This document shows, one piece after another, positions 57,251-64,000 of a stretch of 64,000 nucleotides of DNA. Source of the stretch: Congeria kusceri (lineage: Eukaryota; Mollusca; Bivalvia; Myida; Dreissenidae); assembly GCA_027627225.1 (NCBI GenBank), contig CM051024.1, positions 76,945,265-77,009,264 on the forward strand. Reading direction: 5' to 3'. The translations under genes and the position numbers were made by a program. Every line of letters begins with the position of its first letter. The first letter of the stretch is position 1. The notes under the pieces are model-generated. The model saw only the letters and a list, made by a program, of their open reading frames with translations, searched no databases and was not told the DNA's origin.

Positions 57251-57700
57251 TAACTATGTTTTTATTCTTTTTCAGCGTTGCTGTTTAACCCAACTTTCGA
57301 CCTTTCTCAACATCCAATCAAATGTTGTAAAAATTTCCTGCCGGTAGTCCCGAATGAAAAAAATCCTAACATTTCATCGGCTAGTTTAAAAGAAATCCCC
57401 ACCACAGTCTGTAAAAAAATGGCTCCATTTCTTTTCGGAGGTAAATGGAAAAAATTTGCCAATGTAAAAAAATCCAGACATACCTTTACTTTGTTTACGT
57501 TTTTGACTAATTTCCAGTTCTGAGCCCCCTACTCAGAAGTTGCATTGGCTCAATTTTCATTTCCAATTCACATGCCAGTGTTTACAGGCCGTGTAACATG
57601 ACCTTAGGAAAATCCCCCATTAATATCGCATATTCGATAGGCAACATAGAATATACTCGCTGACTAACCTGCGCCCATTAATAGTATACACGTCAGCAAC
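57251..57700. other. Spacer with an unsupported open frame
   Basis: A pyrimidine-rich acceptor-like tract (TTTTTATTCTTTTTCAGC, about 57257-57274) precedes an 81-codon frame (57278-57523). The composition (many Lys from A-runs) and the lack of family resemblance argue against a gene. Confidence 0.3.
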
Positions 57701-57886
57701 ACTGATTCATTCTAACAAGCGTCCAGAGAACAATACTCGATAAGATTTTAATACTAAATGGAGAATTACTTATATTTAAGTTACCATGCATGTTTATTTT
57801 AATAACGGTTGGTAGATCTATTTATTACGAATTATTTAGAATTGCATTTTCTCTTATCTTTTCCTATAGAGGCTATTCAATGTATA
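57700..57886 (+). repeat. Diverged relic of the array intron, left part
   Basis: CAAGCGTCCAGAGA...GAATTACTTATATTTAAGTTACCATGCATGTT aligns, with many differences, to the unit intron CGCGTCCAGAGA...GGAATTTATGTTTATAAACTTACTGTGCATGTT. It is interrupted by the next element and continues at about 58790. Confidence 0.5.
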
Positions 57887-58724
57887 CTGCAAAACCATTT
57901 ATATTCGTTGGCATGAAATTCGTGGTTTGTTGACAAATGACTAGTTCGTGGGCACTTAAATTCGTGCATTTTCAAGTTTATTAATTAAAAAAAAACATCT
58001 AGAAATGCGTCAATCGTATCACTGTTTTCTGTTGGTAACACCTTACTGTCATAAAAAGAGTGTCCTCGCGGTAAGTTAGCCCTTTTATCAACCTGTCAAT
58101 TAAGCAATAGACCCTTGTTCCCTTGTTATGAAATAAACACAGAAGGTCACTGTGGAAGGTAGGGTCTGACTAAAAATGTGTGAATTAAACAATGGGCCCA
58201 TGGTCTGCCAAAAACAGAAGTCGTAAAACGTGGTCCATGCTTTTTGCATGGAGAGTGTTTACTGTGCACATAGATCTTTTCTTGTCTATCTGAAAGAAGA
58301 TAGCAATGCGTATACAGCGTTACTGCATCGGCAGATAAATCGGATATGTCATGTGTCAGTAAGGTACACAGTATATTACATCCGAGCCTGGTTTGGAGTG
58401 TATGCAGCTTAGATAGGGGCTACTTGTCACACACAAAAATAAACTGGATGTTAAACCGATTCATTTATGATATAAATGCACATCATATGTTTCAGGTAGT
58501 GTTTTTGTCATAAACAAACTGTTATACTTAATTTAACTACTACAAACATATTTACATTGTCTTCATGTAGGTTTACATACTAGAAAGCTACATCTTAGAG
58601 CGCAAATTCGGCCGAAAAAAATACTTAGACGAATAATTATTCGTTGGAAACTTAAATTCGTGGATCATTCCACTCTTAAAATCCACGAAAATAAGTGCCC
58701 CCACAATTATTAATGGTTTTGCAG
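57887..58724. mobile_element. 838-bp inverted-repeat (MITE-like) element
   Basis: The ends are CTGCAAAACCATTTATA and the inverse of CTGCAAAACCATTAATA. Subterminal AATTCGTGG / CCACGAAAATAAGTGCCCC words occur on both sides. The flank is TA on the left and TT on the right, so a TA duplication may have mutated. No transposase frame; the 60-codon frame at 58230-58412 is not convincing. Confidence 0.65.
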
Positions 58725-58789
58725 TTAATAGATTTTGCATCTTCCTTTAAATAGACACTGGCGGAAGCTTCTGACATAAGTAATTTAAT

Positions 58790-59050
58790 TTCATTTAAAT
58801 TTGTTATTGTTTACTTTATGTGCGTTTTATGAATGCATTTAACTGTATTAGTTATACACAAAAACGCTCAAGACGTATTTTACCAAAGGAATATAAATCT
58901 AATTCACCACTATTAAATATAACTTTACATTTTTAATATCACAAAATGAAGTCAAAAGATCATATTTAATTGTGATGAATGGTCCCTGTCGTGTGTTTTT
59001 AATTGGCACACATAGTATAAATGCTTAATCCAATTTGGGTGATTAAAGTG
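58790..59050 (+). repeat. Diverged relic of the array intron, right part
   Basis: Shares with the unit intron, in the same order, TTATACACA(A/G)AAACGCTC-like text, GAATATAA...TAA, AAATG(G)AAGTC and ACACA(T/G)AGTATAAATGCTTAA. There is no EGF exon at the expected place upstream. Confidence 0.5.
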
Positions 59051-59790
59051 ATTTTAAACATGGAGCAGTTCATCAGTTCATTGCTTTGACATGAAATAAT
59101 GATACTCTTTCTATTTTTCAAATATAGAAACCTTTCTTACTACTGTTTAGAAGCTAGCCACATGAAAATATAATGTAATGTACATATTCTTATCTTACAA
59201 GTAAACATTGTCCGAATTCATTCCCCGTCCGAATATTAGTACACAATATTATTGTTGTTATTGCTTTGTCTATAAAATCCATTGTTTTAGCAGGATATTG
59301 TTCTACAAACTTTAATGAATTTAAATCTTTGTATTTACCTTCTGTTTAGTCCATTTAACGTTGATTGTTGAAAGAATAATCCATTTTTGCACAGCACCAA
59401 AATTCCTGCACTGTATAATGGCTGCAGCAATGTACATTGTTTACTACACGCGTAGGAATATGATGGAATGTTATTAAATGCATTTTATCCTCAAAGACTT
59501 GTCAAATTGTTAATAATAGCTTTTCTTTGTGCATTATAAGATTATTTATATTATAAATTGCATATTGTTCATACATTTTATTGTTAAACCTTAATGGTTC
59601 ACTAGGTACTATTTGAGACGCTGGCTGCGTAGGAATTCCTGAAGTTGTCATGATGCAGCATTTCAAATTGTATTGTTATAAATGCATATTTAAAGCTACT
59701 GTTGCTTTGATGTATAGAGTTTAACTTCTTCTATGATTAAGAAGTAATATTTATGTGATTGTTAATTTATTGGAATAGTAGTTTTAATTA
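59051..59790. other. AT-rich spacer, nothing recognised
   Basis: About 740 bases with no gene, repeat family or structured RNA that I can see. Confidence 0.45.
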
Positions 59791-60010
59791 TTGTTAAGGA
59801 ATAGCCACATTACTTCCTTATATGCTGCAGGATGCTGCACTATTCTGATTGGTTGCAGCTAAATCTGCAGAATCTGATTGGCTGCAGCCAAATCTGCAGC
59901 ATCCGAAGGGTATATATGGAGGTTCTCCTCTCAGTATTGGCAACAGATGCTAACAACAAACATCAATGTTCACTATATAGAAAACCTTAAAAGTAAGAAC
60001 TCAAACATTA
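59791..60010 (+). promoter_or_regulatory. Promoter-like CCAAT pair plus TATA box, possible LTR
   Basis: Two direct repeats of about 30 bp (TCTGATTGG(T/C)TGCAGC(T/C)AAAT) each contain an inverted CCAAT box (ATTGG at 59848-59852 and 59877-59881). Thirty bases on, TATATAT (59911-59917) lies in a GGGTATATATGGAGG context, with CTCTCAGTATTGG a plausible start region. CCAAT-CCAAT-TATA spacing is that of an RNA polymerase II core promoter. A solo LTR (start near TGTTAAGG at 59795, end near 60370) was considered, but no target duplication or primer site was found. Confidence 0.4.
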
Positions 60011-60439
60011 TAAAAATCCTGAACAGCATTAAAGGTACGATTTCAAAATGCACTTAACTATTTTCTAACGCTCTAGCAATATATTTATTCTATTAACAGC
60101 TGATTATTATTAAAGTTATAATAATATACTAAAGAACGTTTCTAGGAACTATTTTATGATACTGTAAAGATATTTCAAAAACTGAGCAACTGTTCGCCAA
60201 ACGTTCGTCATTACTGTACCGCCATTCTGAATAAACCGAAATGAATATAATTATTATGTTATCGATATTATGAAAGTAGAATAAATGATGATTTTTGAAA
60301 CTTTAATTCATCTCCGTCTTTACTAGAGTTTGCTGCCAGACTCAAACTCTAATCGATACTGATATTATCAAGAATCTTCATTGTAAGGTAGCTTACAATA
60401 AGTTCGCTATTTGATGATGAAAATTTACTCTCTTTTTTT

Positions 60440-61695
60440 TAGCGCACCTGAGCAAGAAGTGCTCATGGGTGAGCTATTGTGGTCAGTCTGTGTCCTGCAT
60501 CCCACGTCCGTCGTCATCATTTTACTTCAAACAACTGCTTCTCCGAAACCACTAGGCGGATTTTAACCAAACTTGTCAGGAATGTTCCTGGGATGATCCT
60601 TTAACAAATTCCTTCAATTTATTATAATACATTGAAAACTGGTTTCGATGGCAATGAAAAGCTTAAAAACTGGAAAACTTAAATAATCTTCTTGTCAGAA
60701 ACCACTTGCTGGATTTGAAAATAGTTTTCACAGAAATGCTCCTTGGGTGAATCTCTACCAAATTCCTTGAAATCATTTTGATTCGTTAAAAAACATGGCC
60801 GCCAGGGGAGTGGCAGTTTTCCTGATATGGCTATAATGAAAACTTAGAAAATCTTGTCTGAATCCACTGGCTGGATTTCAAAATAATTTCATAGAAATGT
60901 TCCTTGGGTGACCCTCTACCAAATTCCTTGAAATCATTTTGGTTCGTTAAAAAACATGGCCGCCAGGGGGCCGGGCAGTTTTCCTTATATGGAGATATTG
61001 AAAACTTTAAAGATTTTCTTGTCTGAAACCACTGGCTGGATTTCAAAATAATTTCACAGAAATGTTCCTTGTGTGACCCTCTACCAAATTCCTTGAAATC
61101 ATTTTGATTCGTTAAAAAACATGGCCACCAGGGGGTGGGGCAGTTTTCCTTATATGGCTATATTGAAAGCTTTAAAAATCTTCCAGTTTGAAACCACTGG
61201 CTGGATTTCAAAATAATTTCACAGAAATGTTCCTTGTGTGACCCTCTACCAAATTCCTTGAAATCATTTTGATTTGTTAAAAAACATGACCGCCAGGGGG
61301 CGGGGAAGTTTTCCTTATATATCTATATTGAAAACTTTGAAAATCTTGTCTGAAACCACTGGCTGGATTTCAATATAATTTCACAGAAATGTTCCTTGCA
61401 TAACCCTCTACCAAATTTCTTGAAATCATTTTGATCCGTGAACAAACATGGCCACCAGGGGGCAGGGCAGTTTTCCTTATATGGCTACATTGAAAATTTT
61501 CAAGGTCTTACTGTCAGAAACGAATGGTTGGATTCTGAAATCATTTCACACAAATGTTGTTTGGGTGATCCTCTACCAAATTCCTTCAAATCATTGTGTT
61601 TCGTTAAAAAAACATGGCAGCCATGGGTCGGACAGTTTTCCTTATATGACTATTTTGAAAACTTTTAAAATCTTCTTGTATTGCATTGCATGATT
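60440..61695. mobile_element. Leader plus family E tandem core
   Basis: Opens with AGCGCACCTGAGCAAGAAGT and GCTCATGGGTGAGCTATTG, then GTCCGTCGTCATC. Monomers follow with CATGGCCGCC-type landmarks at about 60797, 60958, 61123 and 61288 (161-165 bp), then about 61450 and 61615. The overlapping frames 61438-61668 and 61448-61693 are repeat translations. Confidence 0.8.
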
Positions 61696-62565
61696 TTGGA
61701 ATCGTTCTATAGTTACTGAAAATGATGCTGTATAGATGGGTAAATTTGGTGAGGATTATTCCATGAAATTTCATTTAACCAATATAAATTCTTTGTATAA
61801 ATAAATGGCTAATAAATGCACTAAAACAACATTAATAATTCAGTTTGATGCTGTAAAGTAGTATGAACTTATACTGTTACTTTAACAAATTGCCAATTTA
61901 TCAGTCTGAAATCAGTTAAATCTTATGTGACATCAACCTTAACAAAGTCAGCTGTTAATAAATGTTGCCTATAAGACCTCGGTTAAAAATTGCAAAAGCT
62001 GTTGTTAATGTTGCTTATGATATTGTGATTTTGGTGTTGCTGATGATGATCATAATGATGATGATGAAGGCGTGAACATAAACAACAACCCATATTCGAA
62101 TAATATTTGAATACTCAAATTGAATATTCCCAATTCTTAAGGTAATTATGATGTTCTTCCACAGAAAATATCATCAGAGAGAAACACAGATAACTTAAAT
62201 CTTATTTGACCTCCTATCCTACTTCATGTATTGCATAACCTTCTCCAACTGACCCAATTTTGACCCAATAGCAAGTCTTCTGGAGGTGATGGTCATATGG
62301 GACAGAACCCAGGGGCAACCAGATAAAAATGTACTACACACACACCCAATGAAATAAGACTGATTGTTTATCAGTTTCCTAAACAATTCAGTAAACTGCA
62401 TTGTAAATAACAATGGTAGCTGCATTATTCTTCCTTATTGCATGCACATGATTCATACATACTGGGTTCTGTGTTGGAAAGGTTCTGCTGCAGAGAAATA
62501 TTTCCAATTTTTCACAAGTTAGTAATGTGCCTAGAAATTGAATATTTAACATTTAATATGTCACT
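61696..62565. other. Non-repeat insert between family E blocks
   Basis: AT-rich sequence with a short GATGAT microsatellite (about 62041-62067) and an ACACACAC run (62335-62346). The minus-strand frame 62219-62425 resembles nothing I know. Confidence 0.4.
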
Positions 62566-63165
62566 GACATTAACAGTGAATTTTCCTTCTATGGCTTTGT
62601 TGAAAACTTTCCTTATGGCTATATTGAAAATGTTCAAAATCTTCTTGTCTGAAACTACTGGCTTGATTTCAAAATAATTTCACAGAAATGTTACTTGGGT
62701 GACCAACTATCAAATTCCTTGAAATCATGTTTCGTTAAAAAACATGGCCGTCAGGGTCGGGGCAGTTTTCCTTCTATGACTATATTGAAAACTTTTTAAA
62801 TGTTATTGTCTGAAACCACTGGTTGGATTAAAAAATCCTTGGGTGACCCTCTACCAAATTCCTTATAATTACCATATATTAATTCATTAAAAAAATATGG
62901 CCACTAGTAGTCGGGAAGTTTGACATTTTTGTCAGAAACCATTAACCGGATTTCAAAATAATTACACTGAAAGGTTCCTTGTGTGACCCTGTACCAAAGT
63001 CCTTCTAAAAAGTTTGATTTGTTAAAAAACATGGCTCCGAGGGGTTGGGGTTGTTTAATCCTATATGGCCATATAGGCATCTTTGACAATCTTCTTTTCA
63101 GAAACCACTTGCTGGATTTTCAAATATTTTCAAAGTAATGTTCCTTAAATGACACTAATATGAGT
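62566..63165. repeat. Family E tandem core, decayed
   Basis: About three diverged monomers (CTATGGCTTTGTTGAAAACT, AACATGGCCGTCAGGGTCGG, GAAACCACTTGCTGGATTTT). Confidence 0.7.
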
Positions 63166-63480
63166 TTATTTAGCGAGGCTTAGAAAACCTAAATCACAAG
63201 ACTTGGCGGGTGGTTTAGGTTTTTGTGCTGAGCAAATAAAGTTGTCTGTACTGAACATTTACCTTCTATTCAATTTATCTCATCATTTTCTGTCTTAATG
63301 TTCAAAATAAACTAAAGAAAATCACTAAATAACACGATAAACATCAAATGACGTCACAAAAATAAAATGACGTCAATATAATGCTTGTGTTTGCTGTATT
63401 CGACATGGTGGAAATACAGCTAAATTTATCCCACGGGATGTTATTTCGTCAACGCAGGCGTAATGATGGGATAAAAATCA
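63166..63480. other. Spacer with two CRE octamers
   Basis: Two exact TGACGTCA palindromes at 63349-63356 and 63368-63375, 19 bp apart. No gene is visible next to them, so any regulatory role is speculative. Confidence 0.3.
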
Positions 63481-63680
63481 TTGTAATCTGTTTCAAAACA
63501 AGGTTGCCAAGGGGAGAGGCAGTTTAACCATATATTGCTATGGGTGTCATGTGTCCATCGTTTTCATTTGTGTCAGCTTTTAACTTCAAACATCTGTGTA
63601 CCCGCAATTTAATTGTAAAAAGCCATTATGATGCCTTAGACTCAGGTGAGCGACCTAGGACCATCTTGGCCCTCTTGTAT
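63481..63680. repeat. Family E end and element tail
   Basis: A last family E piece (AAGGTTGCCAAGGGGAGAGG), then AGCCATTATGATGCC, GACTCAGGTGAGCGACCTAG and the imperfect hairpin AGGACCATCTTGGCCCT (63658-63674) with CTTGTA. It forms the inverted counterpart of the leader at 60440, so 60440-63680 may be one 3.2-kb element. Confidence 0.65.
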
Positions 63681-63719
63681 TTTAATAATATCAAAAAAAT
63701 ATTATTAAATGCGTGTAGA

Positions 63720-64000
63720 TTTACGATCTATGAAAATCTTCTCCTCTGAAACAACACGGCCCAGAGGTTTCATATATGGTATGTAACATCCTATAGTGGT
63801 CCTCTATAAAGATTGTTCAAATTATGCCCCTGGGGTAAAAACTGGCCACGCCCTGGGGGTCACTTGGTTTATATAGAATATATAGCAAAATGACTTTAAA
63901 AATCTTCTCTGAAACGCAAGGCCCAGAGGTTTCATATTTGGTATGTAACATCCTGAAGTGGTCCTTAACAAAGTTTTTTCAAATTATGCCCCTTGGGTCA
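63720..64000. repeat. Family A repeat running off the window
   Basis: About one and a half family A monomers (AATCTTCTCCTCTGAAAC, GTGGTCCTCTATAAAGATTG, ATGCCCCTGGGGT), cut by the window end. Confidence 0.8.

Noticed and set aside
57278..57523. 81-residue frame after an acceptor-like tract
   Set aside because: Considered as a terminal exon, but Lys-rich runs come from A-runs, the frame has no recognisable domain and no link to the EGF modules.
59795..60370. Solo LTR with the promoter-like block
   Set aside because: No target duplication, no primer-binding site and no second copy in the window. Kept only as an alternative for the promoter-like feature.
61438..61693. Two overlapping frames with FPYM(A/T)-type repeats
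   Set aside because: Family E monomers read in two frames. No start context or family resemblance.
1..64000. tRNA, rRNA or bacterial-type genes
   Set aside because: I looked for the GTTCGA-type tRNA loop and long coding frames. The GTTCGA hits are inside family C repeats, and no frame exceeds about 126 codons.

Overview
The window is eukaryotic, most likely from a bivalve mollusc. It is AT-rich, intron-like and packed with tandem-repeat elements. Several families have core repeats of about 160-170 bp, as in the pearl-type non-autonomous elements known from bivalves, and the open frames are short and mostly repeat-borne. There are no bacterial-type operons, no tRNA or rRNA genes and no CRISPR array. 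The species assignment is inference; no marker gene is present.

Layout. From 1 to about 24.1 kb lies a mosaic of dispersed elements with tandem cores (called A to H here), broken up by inverted-repeat DNA transposons. Two of these insertions are clean and flanked by a TA duplication (10128-13119 and 15619-16855). A decayed single copy of an EGF-type exon lies at 9343-9479. From 24114 to 55258 is the main feature: eight head-to-tail units of about 3.6-4.3 kb, usually 3.9 kb. Each carries one intact 147-bp phase 1-1 exon for a six-cysteine EGF-like module. Just upstream of the intact exon, each unit also has a nested minisatellite of about 106 bp made of the 3' splice site plus the first part of that exon, in 3, 6, 6, 6, 6, 6, 10 and 5 copies. 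From 55.3 to 60.4 kb the DNA is mostly single copy, with a diverged relic of the unit's intron (about 57.7-59.05 kb) split by an inverted-repeat element, and a promoter-like CCAAT/TATA block near 59.85-59.92 kb. From 60.4 kb to the end are more tandem-core elements.

How it fits together. The eight exons are all on the plus strand and all phase 1-1, so any number of them can be joined in frame into a protein of repeated 49-residue EGF-like modules. This looks like the middle of a larger extracellular-protein gene whose first and last exons are outside the window. The 106-bp copies supply many duplicate acceptors. Only the last acceptor of each unit gives an open exon; any upstream acceptor runs into a TGA after a one-base frame shift. 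Within each intron sit a leader-type element, a four-copy block of about 168 bp and the right half of an inverted-repeat transposon. The left edge of the array lies inside that transposon.

All repeat periods and boundaries were read by eye. Family names A to H are local labels.
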